NCBI GenBank assembly: GCA_030867875.1
Contig: JAOWCC010001634.1
Span: forward strand, 135,000,022-135,064,021
Source of the DNA: Actinernus sp. WN-2022
Lineage: Eukaryota > Cnidaria > Anthozoa > Actiniaria > Actinernidae
Length of the DNA stretch: 64,000 nucleotides
Direction of reading: 5' to 3'
Shown here piece by piece: positions 53,603 through 64,000 of this stretch. The first letter of the stretch is position 1; each line of letters starts with the position of its first letter. The notes under the pieces are model-generated. The model did no database searches and had not been told where the DNA came from. It saw nothing but the letters and a program-made list of their open reading frames with translations. The position numbers and the translations under genes were made by a program.

Positions 53603-55879
53603 CTATTCGTCGTGCAGACCGTCTTCCTGGACGGGCACCAACAGGACTAGCTCCTTTATTGGGCGTAGCATAACTTTCCTCTTTCCGTCCTTGAAGATTG
53701 CGATGCTGGCCTTCATCACTTTTCCATCCTCGCTCTTCACGGCCTCTGTAACTCGTCCCATTGGCCACATGTTGCGATGCTCACTCTCCTCCTTGACCAA
53801 TACCACATCCCCATCTGCTAGGTCTCTCTTCTTGTCGTTCCATTTCTGTCTAATCTGCAGGTTTTGCAGATACTCGCGCCTCCACCTAGTCCAGAACTGG
53901 TCGGCGAGGTACTGGACTCGTCTCCAGCGTCGACGCGTATAAAGATCGGTACGGATGAAGTGGCCGGGGGCCGGTTCCAGTGGGCGTATCTTCATCGTCA
54001 GCAGCATGGAAGGGGACAGAGGTTGTGGGTCATCTGTATCCGAGAGAAGGGCTGCGATTGGCCTGACGTTAACTATGGCGGTTACCTCAGCCATCAGCGT
54101 GACGAGAAGCTCGTGCGTCAGTTGCTCTCTGCCTAGCTCTGCAAACATGGCATCCAACACTCGGCGTATAGTAGAGATCTGCCTTTCCCAGACGCCTCCG
54201 AAGTGTGACGCGTGAGGTGGGTTAAAGATCCACTCACATCCCTTTCCGGTGGCGAACTTCTCGACCTTCTCGTTGTCTAGGTCCTTGAGTGCTTTGTCTA
54301 GCTCCGTTTTAGCACCGACAAAGTTAGTGCCGCGATCGCACCTTAGTATGGCTGCGGGGCCGCGTAACGCGAAGAAGCGGCGTAGTGCGCAGATAAAGGC
54401 ACTAGTATCCATGGCTTCTAACACTTCAACATGGATAGCTCTGCTGGCAAGACAAGTAAACACGAGGCCCCAGCGTTTGGAGTTGGCGGATCCGCCTCTC
54501 ATCTTCTTTGTCTGGACAGTCCACGGTCCAAACACGTCGAATCCGACATTCGTGAATGGAGGACCGGCTTCCGTTCTGTCTGGTGGGAGGTCTGCCATGT
54601 GCTGTTCTAACGGACGCCCTCTCTGCTTCCTACAGACCACGCAAGAGAACAGCGCTTTGCTGACAGTGCTGTGGCCACCGATGAGCCAATACCCGGCTTG
54701 GCGAATGGCGCCATGTGTAATCTGTCGTCCTTGATGGTGAACTTGCCGATGATAGTGGTTAACCACCATCTGCGAGACGTGGTGCCCCTTCGGTTCGAGT
54801 ACGGGGTGTTTCTCGTTGTACTCGAAATCGGCGCGTCGTAGTCGACCTCCAACGCGAATAATACCGTTGCTATCGACGAACGGATCTAGACGACTCAGGT
54901 CTGATTTCTTCAAGATTTCCTTTCTCTTGCTAGCATGCGCACGCTCGTCTTTCCCCTCGCTGGGTTCGGAAGCCTTCGTGAATACCTTGTACTCCCTACC
55001 GATGGTGTCCGCCTGGACTGCTCGAATGATAACTGTCGTGGCTTGATTTAACTCCTCCACTGTGGGGAGTCGTAGCGTGCTGGATGATGTGACGCTACGC
55101 TCCGTCTTGTGGGCTCGACTTTGGTTCCGCTTGCGCTTGAACTCTCTTATTTTGGCGATTAGATTCGCTATAGCGCGCTGCAGAGATGACAGACTCGAGA
55201 AGCGCGAGAACCTGTCTGCCCCTAGCCCACGCTGCCGTTGCCCGTCGAGCTTGACCTTGCACGTTGCGATCTCCTTTCGTACCTCCGTGTCTGCGTCGCT
55301 TAGCGAAGCTATCTCAGTCGGCGAGGGGATAGCTGTTCGGCGTCGCAGGAGTTCAGGACCATTGATCCAGTCGGACTCCATTAACTTACTAGGATTGATG
55401 CCGCGCGTGGCTTGGTCAGCGGGGTTGCGCTCACTTTCTATGTACCTCCACTGGCTCGGTGTTGACACGCTACGTATCGCCTGTACTCTGTTCGCTACAT
55501 ACACGTAGAACCGTCGGCTCTCGTTTGTGATGTAGCCTAAAACTACCTTAGAGTCGGTGTAATATGTGACGTCTTCTATCTTTAAATCTATCTCCTTTAA
55601 CACCCTTTGTACCGCTTGCGCAGCCATCACGGCGCCACACAACTCTAACCGCGGGATGCTTGTTGGCTGCACGGGGGCCACCTTAGCTTGCCCGTGCACA
55701 AACGACACATGAACTTGGTCTTTGTTGTCGAACAAGCGCAGATAGACCGCTGCTCCGATGGCGTCTTGGCTTGCATCGGAAAACGCATGTAGCTCTGCTC
55801 TTACGGTTGCGAATTCCGGTGGATGATAACATCTTGGGACATGAGGTATTCCAGATCTTGGAGAGACTCTTTCCAGCAC
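53603..55879 (-). pseudogene. BEL/Pao pol, RNase H and integrase part
   Basis: 758 codons open. It starts in the wrong frame for about 20 codons and then continues the polyprotein at VPRCYHPPEFATVRAELHAF. The RNase H-like domain has D35 (FSDAS), E79 (LELCGA), D109 (YTDSKVV) and D155 (NPADQ). The integrase has the zinc-binding H381/H382 region with C413 and C416, and the catalytic residues D448 (GFDVFGPW), D515 (RCDRGTNF) and E565 (GGVWERQ). The C-terminal ~170 residues (RRRWRRVQYLADQFWTRWR, GDVVLVKEES) match the domain that follows integrase in BEL/Pao. All catalytic residues are kept. Ends in TAG at 53603-53605. Confidence 0.85.
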
Positions 55880-58518
55880 TGCCAGCGCCGCGTCAGCTTA
55901 TCTGGTAATGGGTCGTCCCTCCCGAGGGGTTTGTTAGTGTCCGTTCGCTTGCCCAGGACTACCAGCTGCTGTAGTAGCTTCCTTCCTTCGAGCATCACCG
56001 GTACAGCTAGCCCCAGGGGGTCGTATATGGAGTTGACCACGGACAGGACTCCTCTCCTTGTGAATGGCTTATCCGGCAGGAATACTCGAAAGGTGAACGC
56101 GTCCTCCTCCAGATCCCAATACACTCCAAGGGACCGCTGAGCGGGGAGGGTATCACGACGGAGGTCTAGGTCGCGAATATCCTTTGCTCTGTCAGCCGTT
56201 GGGAAGGCTTCCATCACTTCTACCGAGTTGGACACAACCTTGTGGAGCCGTAAATTACAAGTGGCGAGCGCGGCTTGTGCGTTGGTCACTAAGTTGATAG
56301 CCTCTTGAGGGGTAGGGAGCGAGGTCAGACCGTCATCCACGTAAAAGTTACGGTTCACAAAACTCTTAACCTCTTCACCGTATCTCTCCTCGCCGTGAGT
56401 TACCGTCCTTCGCAGGCCAAAGGTGGCTACGGCTGGGCTCGGCCCGTTGCCGAACAAATGCACGTTCATGCGATACTCGATGACCGGTTTGCGAGGGTCG
56501 TTGTCTTGGAACCAGAGAAAGCGCAGGAAATCTCTGTCTTTAGGGTCAACGTGAAAGGAGTGGAACATTTGTTCCACGTCGCACATCACTGCTACTTTCT
56601 CTTTACGGAAGCGAAGCAACACACCGAACAAATTATTCATGAGGTCAGGGCCCGGAATCAACACCTTATTCAGCGAGATGCCTTTGAATTCTGCCGAGGA
56701 GTCAAACACCACGCGGATTTGTGTAGGCTTTTTTGGATGATACACTCCGAAGTGTGGCAGATACCAGACGCGACCAGACCGCGCGATGAGCTCGTCAAGG
56801 GGGACTGGTGAGGCGTGGCCCTTGTTAATGGTCTTACTCATGAACTCAAAGTACTCTCTCTCCATCTGTGGCTTGCGTTTGAGTGTTTTCAATAGGCTGT
56901 TCAAGCGGTGGACGGCTTGACTCCGATTGTTGGGCATGTTGGTGTCGTTTTGGCGGAAAGGAAGCGGCATTTCCCAATTACCACTTTCGCTCTTGTGGAT
57001 GCCCTTCTCCATTATTTCTAAGAACTTCCGGTCTTCCACTGACATGCTGATGCAGTTGTCTTCGCTCGTTGAAAGGAAGACGTTGTCTACAGACCTATGC
57101 CCGTGTTCGGTAAGGCTGTCTGTGACCTTGAACTGGTTTGGACATGGAATGACGTCATAGTCTGAGTTTCCAATTAGAAGGGGTGTGTCTCTCGAGTGCA
57201 AGGGCGTAGCACTCGCGTCTATAGCGTCTAACTCCACCCCTGTCCTGCGCGCTTGAATGTGGACTGGTCCATCGGCGAGGTCGAGGCACACCTGACCGGA
57301 TACCGTCCAACCTAATACTAGCTTCTGCGCCCAGGGTGATCCTCTTGGACCGTTTTTGAACTCTCTAACCTTCAGCAGCTCGGGCGCGTCTCTACCGATG
57401 AGTAAGTGAACGTCGGCGTTCTCGTCAAATGGCGGGATCTCGTCCGCGATCTCTCGTAGATGGGGAAAAGCTTTCGCGAGCTCTGGTGTCGCTATTTCCC
57501 GCTTGTCTTCCGGGATGTCCTCGCACTCGATTAGCGTCGGTAGACTGGATGTAGTGCCGTTCATGGATCGCAACGAAATACCCGTCACGCGCCGTCCATA
57601 TTTTATCTCCTTCTCGCTGCTGCAGGTGGTCAGATAATATTTGTCTTTAGAACCGACTGCGCCTAGTTGGTCTGCAAGCTCGCGGCTGATTAGTGACGTA
57701 TTACTTTGCTCGTCGATTATAGCGTAAACGCGATGCGACGACTCCGGTCTCAATTTACTGTAGACGTCAACTAAAACAATCTTACTACACGATAAGCCAC
57801 CCGCGCTTCTGTCGCATACTGCTGTACACTTGGTATTTATATTGTCCTTAGGGACCTCGTCGACTTTCTCTTTATGCAAGAGCGTGCTATGGCGCTTGTC
57901 GTCACATATGCTGCAAGCTATCTCCTCCTTGCAGTCAGCTGCCTTATGGCCGTCGGACAGACAACGAAAACAGAGTCCGTTCTGAAAAATCCAGTCAGTT
58001 TTATCTTTGAGCGATTTTGCGCCGAAGACCTTGCACTCCGTCAAATCGTGACCTTCTCGGTCGTGAAATTGGCATCGTTTTCTATTGCTTAACTCTACTG
58101 ACTTCGCTGGAACTGGCTCTTTGCCGCTGTCGGGCTGGGCGTTGGTTTTAAGGGTTTTGCCGTGACCAGGCCCTCTGTTGTCTGACCGATTTTCACGGCG
58201 AGGTGTCGAATGGGGTTCGCGTTTCTCTCCCGCGAGTACGTTAGGGTGGTTCTTTAATTTCGCTTGATTTTCAATGACTCGTGCAAAGCGCTTGAAACCT
58301 GGATAGGCGTCGTTGTGACCTTCGGCGTATGTCACCACCTCCTTTTCCCACTTAGCTCTAAGTGATGATGGCAATTCCTCCGCAATCGGCCGGATAGCGA
58401 TCGGGTAGTTTAGGCAAGCTAGACCGGGCAGATATTCGATTTGGCTCTCTACGTCTGCGCATACGTCGGAAAATTCCTGCAGCTGCCGTTTCTTTTTATA
58501 TAAGAAACGGCTTTGCAA
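55801..58518 (-). pseudogene. BEL/Pao gag end, protease and reverse transcriptase
   Basis: 905 codons open, starting inside gag: the usual first ~300 residues are missing. LPSSLRAKWEKEVVTYAEGH is near residue 50. Zinc knuckles lie at C149-C162 and C183-C196. The protease core is YAIIDEQSNTSLIS (D269). RT follows, with IRVVFDSSAEFKGISLNKVL (about 601), the catalytic Asp in VMCDVEQMFHSF (about 647) and YVDD at 726-729. The frame leaves the polyprotein near 55845 through a one-base shift and ends 14 codons later. Apart from the 5' truncation and this shift it looks undamaged. Confidence 0.85.
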
Positions 58519-58537
58519 ATGAAGAATATATTTGTAA

Positions 58538-58761
58538 GGGACCGTTCATTAATTATACGTAGGGTTGGGCTCGAACTCTTTTTTTTTCAAGACCCCCCCC
58601 CCCCTTTTCTTTTCTTTTCTTTTACAGATTGGACTCATTTTGAAAAGCCCCCCCCTCAGACCAAAGACTTTTGGGAGCCCCCGTCCTTTTTACAGTTTTT
58701 ATTCAAGGCCCCCCTTAATTTTCCTCCAGCCCACCCCTACGTATAATTAATGAACGGTCCC
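58538..58761. mobile_element. MITE with GGGACCGTTCATTAATTATA ends
   Basis: The 24-bp ends GGGACCGTTCATTAATTATA/CGTA are exactly inverted. The interior contains C runs (CCCCCCCCCC near 58597) and matches the right-end fragment at about 58999-59066. It sits at the truncated 5' end of the BEL element. Confidence 0.75.
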
Positions 58762-59270
58762 AAAGAGACTTCAAACTGGCTTGTGTTGAGTTGACCCGGG
58801 CAGTAGGATAACCCTATCCGAATCATTTTGCTTGTAAACCCGGGCTATCTTTGACCCTAGTGCTAGGGTAACCCTATCTGCTTGTAAACGGGCCCTTTAC
58901 TTGTTGAACGATACGAGGAATGGGGTAGCCTGAAAAAAACAGACTAGTCTCGTCGCGAACTCTCGGGTTTAAAAGCAGGGTAGCACACACCCCCTAATTT
59001 TCCTCCAGCCCACCCCTACGTATAATTAATGAACGGTCCCTTACAAATATATTAATGAACGGTCCCTAAGAGACTTCAAACTGGCTTGTGTTGAGTTGAA
59101 CCGGGCAGTATAGGATAACCCTACCTGAATCATTTTGCTTGTAAAGGTGAAAGTTACCCTAGTGCCAGAGTAACCCTAGCTATCTGCTTGTACACGGGCC
59201 CTTAGATACTTATTGAGCGATACGAGGAAGGAGGTATCCTGAAAAAAAACACTAGTCTCGATCGTCGCGA
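58762..59270. repeat. Tandem duplication of ~300 bp including a MITE end
   Basis: AGAGACTTCAAACTGGCTTG, AATCATTTTGCTTGTAAA and GATACGAGGAA are shared in order between 58763-58975 and 59069-59265. The second copy begins with the right end of the preceding MITE (TACGTATAATTAATGAACGG). Confidence 0.7.
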
Positions 59271-59348
59271 ACTCGCTGTTTTCTCAAGAGGTCTGGGATT
59301 GAGAATGGCATGCGCAGTTACAAATAAATAGGGTCTGGGTACGAGATT

Positions 59349-59492
59349 GTCGAAACCATTCCGACATTTTTCGAAACCATTCAGACAGTTTTCGAAACCA
59401 TTCGGACAGTTTTCGAAACCATTTCGAAAGTTTTCGAAACCATTCCGAAAGTTTTCGAAACCATTTCGAACGTGTTCAAAACCATTCCGAAA
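59349..59492. repeat. 21-22-bp tandem repeat, about seven copies
   Basis: Unit TTTTCGAAACCATTCGGACAG with substitutions. Because the unit is 21 bp, both strands stay open, giving periodic peptides (SKPFR on plus, EMVSKTF on minus). Confidence 0.85.
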
Positions 59493-59552
59493 CGACCTTC
59501 GGAACGGAAAGAAAATCGTAATTTTTTTACGAATGGCGGGCCATACGACCAT

Positions 59553-59832
59553 GCTAAAGCCATCCCAATAAATGTTTTGTTTACCATCATCCGACCGACT
59601 CTTTTTGGGGGGAAATCCAAAAGAAATTCAAAGTTTATAAAGACCGACCCAATTTTGTGGAAAAGTTTCTTACTTTTCTCGTGCAAGTTGTCAATCCACA
59701 ACTAATAGAGGAAAATGTGTCTTCAAGCCGACTTGGTTCCAGATCCCCTAACGTTTTTACCGGCCGACCGACCCACCATCACGAGCCAGATGGCGATGGG
59801 AAACGAAACATTTTATTGGGATGGCCTAATAC
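59553..59832. mobile_element. Probable MITE with imperfect inverted ends
   Basis: GCCATCCCAATAAATGTTTT/GTTTACCATC near 59560 is inverted at about 59770-59832 (GATGGGAAACGAAACATTTT/ATTGGGATGGC), and both sides have CGACCGAC words. Confidence 0.55.
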
Positions 59833-60792
59833 GGTTGTGTATTTTTATTCAGTTCGTAGTTTGGATCGCCTAAAGGCTCCATATCAATGACTCTTGGAAA
59901 TACACAGAAGTCATCAGTCGGCTAAGCAGCTAACCCAAGTTGTTTATTATATATAAATATACAAAAACTGCAGAAAATGGCAATCGAGAAGCCATTTTAT
60001 TTTTACTGCCGGCGAATACATTCTCATATTAGGTGCGTTCTTTGCAGATTTATATAATAAACCTAGCCGTATTAGATACTTAGCCGATACATAAGCCATA
60101 TGCTCTATATATTATGGAGCAGAATTCATATGGCTGGCCTTGGGAATGTTGTATCTCTTTATTTACCCACAGAGTATCTTCATATAATCATGCTCTTCCA
60201 GAGAGCCATGCCATGAATAAAAAAAATTTTGTGTGTGTATTTGTATATATGTATTTGTATTTTTTATGCATTTATGTATTATATAATTCTGCCAATAACG
60301 CACCGCAAAATATGAAGAACGCTCGCCTAAAGGTAATAACCTCTGTAATAGTGCCACGTACTATACTGTACTGTGTTAACATGAGATAAGGGACTGTGCA
60401 AAAGCAGGAGGGGGGAGGGGGTCGAGAAACGGGAGGGGGGGGGGGGCACAATGTGAAATCATATCCCAACATGTAAATTACTCTCTCTATGCAAAGGAGG
60501 GGGGTGATACTTAATTTTCAACAATAAACCTGTACCACTAATAAAAAAATAAAAATATATACACTATCATTTTCCTGGTACTGTAACTTAGATGTACAAA
60601 GCATAATTTATCTATCATGGAAAATATCAGAAATAGAATTTGGGGCAAAAAGAGTTCATGTTGTTTTATGGCGATACTTGCACTTTAAAGGCCTGTACTC
60701 TACTAATACGCAAATAAATAAAATAAATAAAATAGAAAGCACTGAAACTCGATTTAATGTCCTTTTTTTCTTGCCGGTTCATATTTCAAAAC
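59833..60792. other. No gene seen; G-rich tracts
   Basis: AT-rich, with G-rich tracts at 60404-60446 and about 60496-60502 that could form quadruplexes. No recognisable frame. Confidence 0.45.
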
Positions 60793-60961
60793 AGAAAACA
60801 ACTTTATCTATCAAGATATGGCATTGATGCTTGGAGTTAGTCAGCGGACTGTGGAGAATAGAATGGCAGAGTATGAAATGACGAATAGTTCTCGTTATAG
60901 CAATATGTGACGAAATGCTGGAAACCTTTATTAAGCGCATAGTCGCCAACTTTCCTAGATC
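60793..60961 (+). pseudogene. HTH/integrase-type transposon exon remnant
   Basis: Reads NFIYQDMALMLGVSQRTVEN, RMAEYEMTNSSRYSNM, then after a one-base frameshift CDEMLETFIKRIVANFPRSG, ending at a good donor (TCTG|GTAAGT). The MLGVSQRTVENRM helix is the counterpart of LLGVSVRTA at 51066-51344, so the same family is present twice. No integrase core was found after the donor. Confidence 0.55.
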
Positions 60962-61716
60962 TGGTAAGTTCCGCCGGATTTACTTCTAGTTTCACTACTT
61001 AAAAAATACCATTGAGAACCCTTAGTTTTTATTGCATTTTCATACTTGTACGAGGAAGATAGAAATTCCGGTTTTATATGATAACTTATGATGAAGACAC
61101 AACCGATGTTTGCGCACGTTTTGTTTATTAACCAGCTCCTTGACCATGTAAATGGCCAAATTAGAAAACTAACATCGCGAGTAACAAGAAATAGAGGGTA
61201 TTGTTCACCGTGCATGAGATGCTGTTGGAGCAAAAGATTTACAGATATTATACTTCCGGCTAAGTGGCATTCCAAAAAGTCCATAAATCAAACTTTGGAG
61301 AATACAGAGAAACCAAACACATTTAAATATTATTCAACAGATTTTGCTTAAACTGTGATCACATCTATACTACTGCAGATCGGATTCACGGGGACCAAAC
61401 CACTAGGATACCGGAAATTTAACAGGCTTTAAATAAAAGCGCCTGCAAAATATCAATTGGTAAAAACAAATTAATGTATATACTGTATTCTCGTATCGTT
61501 TCTTACTTGTATTATATCGCACCAGATATTATTGATCACTTCTGCTCTTCGGATGGCTGATTTTATCGCTATATAGCTGATATAGATTTAGAGATAGTTT
61601 GTTTACTAATTATAAAAAAAAACAAATTTCACGCCAGTACCCAAACTACAATACCTTTCACTATGATATAACCGCATGATATTCTATCAGGGTTTTTTAA
61701 TTTACTCAAAAATGGG
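60962..61716. other. No gene seen
   Basis: Frames at 60955-61284 (minus) and 61088-61351 (plus) overlap on opposite strands and show no recognisable domain. Confidence 0.4.
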
Positions 61717-62362
61717 CTTAGTCATCCTCGGCTACCCAGCTGGGGCTAAGAGGGGGGAGGTGAGGAAAGTAAAGGGAAGGAAGAAAAAGAGCCGGCAGTT
61801 CTCCAAAAAAGATAGTCCTATATTTCTGGCGAGTGTGTGGCAGAAATTATTTTAATTCATCGACAAGACTAAAAGGAAAAGTAATATCGCAGGATAATGT
61901 ATTTACATTTTGAAAAAGTTTTGAATGCCACTAGGCTGAGCGAATAACATCATATAGTTCTTGCGTTTGCAATACGTGAAACTGATACCGCATCGTGAAA
62001 GCTTATGAGGCGGGTTCGATGACACTTCAGATCGACGTTGTAAGGAAACTGCTGCAGCGAACGCAGCGAATGCAGCTAAAGCAGCTTGATTTTCAGACGG
62101 GCTATTGTCCGTAGCCAATACAGTAACAACGTCGCTGATTGGGCACAACAAATCAGCCGGGAATGTGGAACACATTCCTGATTTGTGCCAAATCAGACGA
62201 GAGCAACTAGAGCCGCTTTGGAACTAGACTTTATAGTGTTCCCAGGTGAAGGCTCTTCTTCTTCCTTCTCCTTTTCTTCTTTTCCCTCCCGCTCCCTCTC
62301 CTTTTCTTCGCCCGCTCTTCACCCCTTTCTCTTCGCCCCTGGGTATCCGAGGTAGGGCTTAG
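61717..62362. mobile_element. Foldback element with CCTCGGCTACCCAGCTGGGG-type ends
   Basis: The left end CTTAGTCATCCTCGGCTACC with a GA-rich arm is inverted at the right end (CT-rich arm, then CCCTGGGTATCCGAGG and CTTAG). An inner hairpin is formed by GGCACAACAAATCAG and CTGATTTGTGCC. The minus frames 61903-62175 and 62231-62518 are not supported. Confidence 0.6.
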
Positions 62363-62399
62363 CAAGTAAGCCTCCTTTTGTGTTAAAACGTATGATCTT

Positions 62400-62640
62400 G
62401 TGTAACAAAATTCAAAGTATATTGTCATTTCGTGAGGTTTTGATGGACTTTGATGTAGTAAATGGGAAAAGAATCCTCTGTCTATCATAGTGATTTTTTC
62501 GAACAATAGTATCGGCACTTATTTTGAGCGGAAATGCCCTTAAATTTGCTTTTTGTAGCATCACAATAAGGTAACGGTATTTCGCGAGGTTTTGATGGAT
62601 TTCTGAGTCAAATGTCAGTGGCGATTGATAAAGATGTTGA
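62400..62640. repeat. Direct repeat about 162 bp apart
   Basis: ATTTCGYGAGGTTTTGATGGA occurs at about 62419 and 62579 within loosely similar surroundings. Confidence 0.5.
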
Positions 62641-63036
62641 GTGAGTATTTCGTGGATCATTTCTACTGACAAAGAGAGTATGTTAACTGGATTTCAAAAA
62701 AAATCACATACATGTACTTTTCCACTTGAGAACATCTGCTTAGGCGGATTTACAGAGGCTCACAACAATTACATATGTGAAGTGTTGTATTCCGGTGAAA
62801 ATTTCGATGCGAACTTGTAGCAGTTTGAACGAGGTATGCACATGCAGGAGCTAATGGCTCCAGGTATGCATGCATTTAAAGTCCGAGGCCGGAAATCCGT
62901 AAGTATAGAGGCGTCTGATTTCTCTTTGAACTGAACCATGACAGAACATTCCAAATGAAAGTTAAATGTTCGGATATTTTTGTGTTATAATCAATGATGT
63001 AATTAAGAACTATTAAAGTCTAAGAGGAATCATAAT

Positions 63037-63188
63037 ACAGGCGCGGATCCAGACCGGTTTAAACGGTTTACGGAAACCGGTCAAAATTTCCAGATTTAAG
63101 GTGGAGGGGGTTCAGTAAAATTTCCAATTTTGGAGTTTGAATTGGGAAGTCGGAAACCGGTCAGATTTTTTTCTGGATCCGCGCCTGT
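63037..63188. mobile_element. 152-bp MITE
   Basis: Perfect 16-bp ends ACAGGCGCGGATCCAG and CTGGATCCGCGCCTGT, with inner inverted GGAAACCGGTCA words. The CAG-type start resembles hAT elements. Confidence 0.8.
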
Positions 63189-63419
63189 AATATAGATCAG
63201 TTCAAGCCCACTTTGCAACCGGGAAGACCTTCGATTTTCCTAGCTAGACTAGACTAATTTGGGTGACTAGCTAAACAAGCTGATAAAATATTATTAACAA
63301 CTTCTCAGGATGATGTAAAATAGCAATAAACACTTAGTACCAGTAGAACCAACTCAGGAGACAAACATGTCCAAACATGGCAGCTTTGTTTTGCCGCCAA
63401 TTTTGCAGTGCGTGACGTC

Positions 63420-64000
63420 ATGGAGACCCCCCGTCGACTGAACCATTCGACTGTTGACTGAACCATTCGACTGTTGACTTGATCATTTGACATCACGCCA
63501 AACCATTCGTGTTTACGTTGAATTGAATTACTTTGCGTTGGATCGTTTGTATTTAGGTTGGATCATTTCATTATTATCTTCCCATTTGACATAAGCGAGT
63601 TGGATCATTCGTGTTTTGTATTGATCATTTGATACTTGGTTGAATCATTTCTACGTCGGTAGTTAGATCGTTCGTGTTTTGTCTTTACCATTTGTGTTTT
63701 GTCTGTTCCATTTGACAAGAGATAGTTAGATGATTTCATTTCTGTCTATTTCGTTCGTGTTTTGTATTGATCATTTGATACTTGGTTGAATCATTTCTAC
63801 GTCGGTAGTTAGATCGTTCGTGTTTTGTCTTTACCATTTGTGTTTTGTCTGTTCCATTTGACAAGAGATAGTTAGATGACTTCATTTCTGTCTATTCCGT
63901 TCGTGTTTTGTATTGATCATTTGATACTTGGTTGAATCATTTCTACGTCGGTAGTTAGATCGTTCGTGTTTTGTCTTTACCATTTGTGTTTTGTCTGTTC
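63420..64000. repeat. 146-bp satellite, truncated by the window end
   Basis: GTGTTTTGTATTGATCATTT starts at 63611, 63757 and 63903, exactly 146 bp apart, and the copies are nearly identical. The unit itself is built from ~20-bp words (TTGGATCATTT, GTTCGTGTTTTGTC). More diverged words precede it from 63420. The array continues beyond 64000. Confidence 0.9.

Larger units (their letters stand above)
53040..58537 (-). mobile_element. 5'-truncated BEL/Pao LTR retrotransposon
   Basis: Contains the gag end, zinc knuckles, protease, RT, RNase H, integrase, a C-terminal domain and the 3' LTR, in BEL/Pao order. The 5' LTR and the first part of gag are missing; the element stops at the MITE that begins at 58538. 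GC content is well above the flanks. Only one frameshift is seen, so insertion was fairly recent. Confidence 0.85.

Noticed and set aside
53574..55508. Several plus-strand frames of 76-161 codons
   Set aside because: They are antisense shadows of the GC-rich BEL/Pao pol gene.

Overview
The window is nuclear DNA from an animal, most likely an anthozoan cnidarian such as a stony coral or sea anemone. The evidence is AT-rich DNA with GT-AG introns, one well preserved multi-exon animal transporter gene, interstitial TTAGGG-type repeats, and a dense mixture of BEL/Pao, Ty3/gypsy, several non-LTR (LINE) families, PIF/Harbinger, Penelope-like, tRNA-SINE and many foldback/MITE elements. The cnidarian assignment is an inference from the transposon mix and gene style; no species marker is visible.

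The only gene that looks intact is a high-affinity choline transporter homologue (SLC5A7/CHT1 type, + strand, 27471-35910). It has eight coding exons whose splice phases join into a 567-codon reading frame. Its introns hold MITEs, an antisense Ty3/gypsy remnant (intron 3), a LINE tail (intron 7) and, in intron 1, an inverted broken copy of part of its own exon 3. The residue matching human Trp254 of the choline site is serine (Ser243).

Layout. 1-4.9 kb: LINE 3' remnants, a direct-repeat-bearing element and an unidentified GC-rich broken gene on the minus strand (3780-4865). 4.9-6.9 kb, 13.5-19.4 kb and 20.7-25.7 kb: three partial copies of one mosaic repeat unit spaced about 8 kb apart, interrupted by younger insertions (a LINE, a hAT-like MITE, a 950-bp element, a Penelope-like fragment with a hammerhead-like motif). 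7.1-9.45 kb: a satellite array of 13 hairpin-forming units containing two MITE copies with telomere-like repeats. 9.5-12.9 kb: a CRE-rich MITE, then a Foldback-type element whose long inverted repeats carry the 5' end of its own coding sequence. 25.5-26.8 kb: a broken member of a multicopy uncharacterised family. 27.4-35.9 kb: the choline transporter. 36.5-38.1 kb: a broken Harbinger transposase carrying a small hairpin insertion. 38.2-48.7 kb: mostly foldback elements, a SINE, a minisatellite and a recent inverted duplication. 48.7-50.4 kb: a LINE with reverse transcriptase. 51-53 kb: foldbacks and an HTH/integrase-type remnant. 53.0-58.5 kb: a 5'-truncated BEL/Pao retrotransposon broken by one frameshift. 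58.5-64 kb: MITEs, tandem repeats, a second HTH/integrase-type remnant and a 146-bp satellite running off the end.

Apart from the transporter, almost every open reading frame is a retroelement or transposon remnant or a chance frame. No operon-like organisation is expected or seen. The main open questions are the unidentified broken gene at 3780-4865, the coding Foldback element, the 8-kb mosaic unit, and whether the transporter still binds choline.
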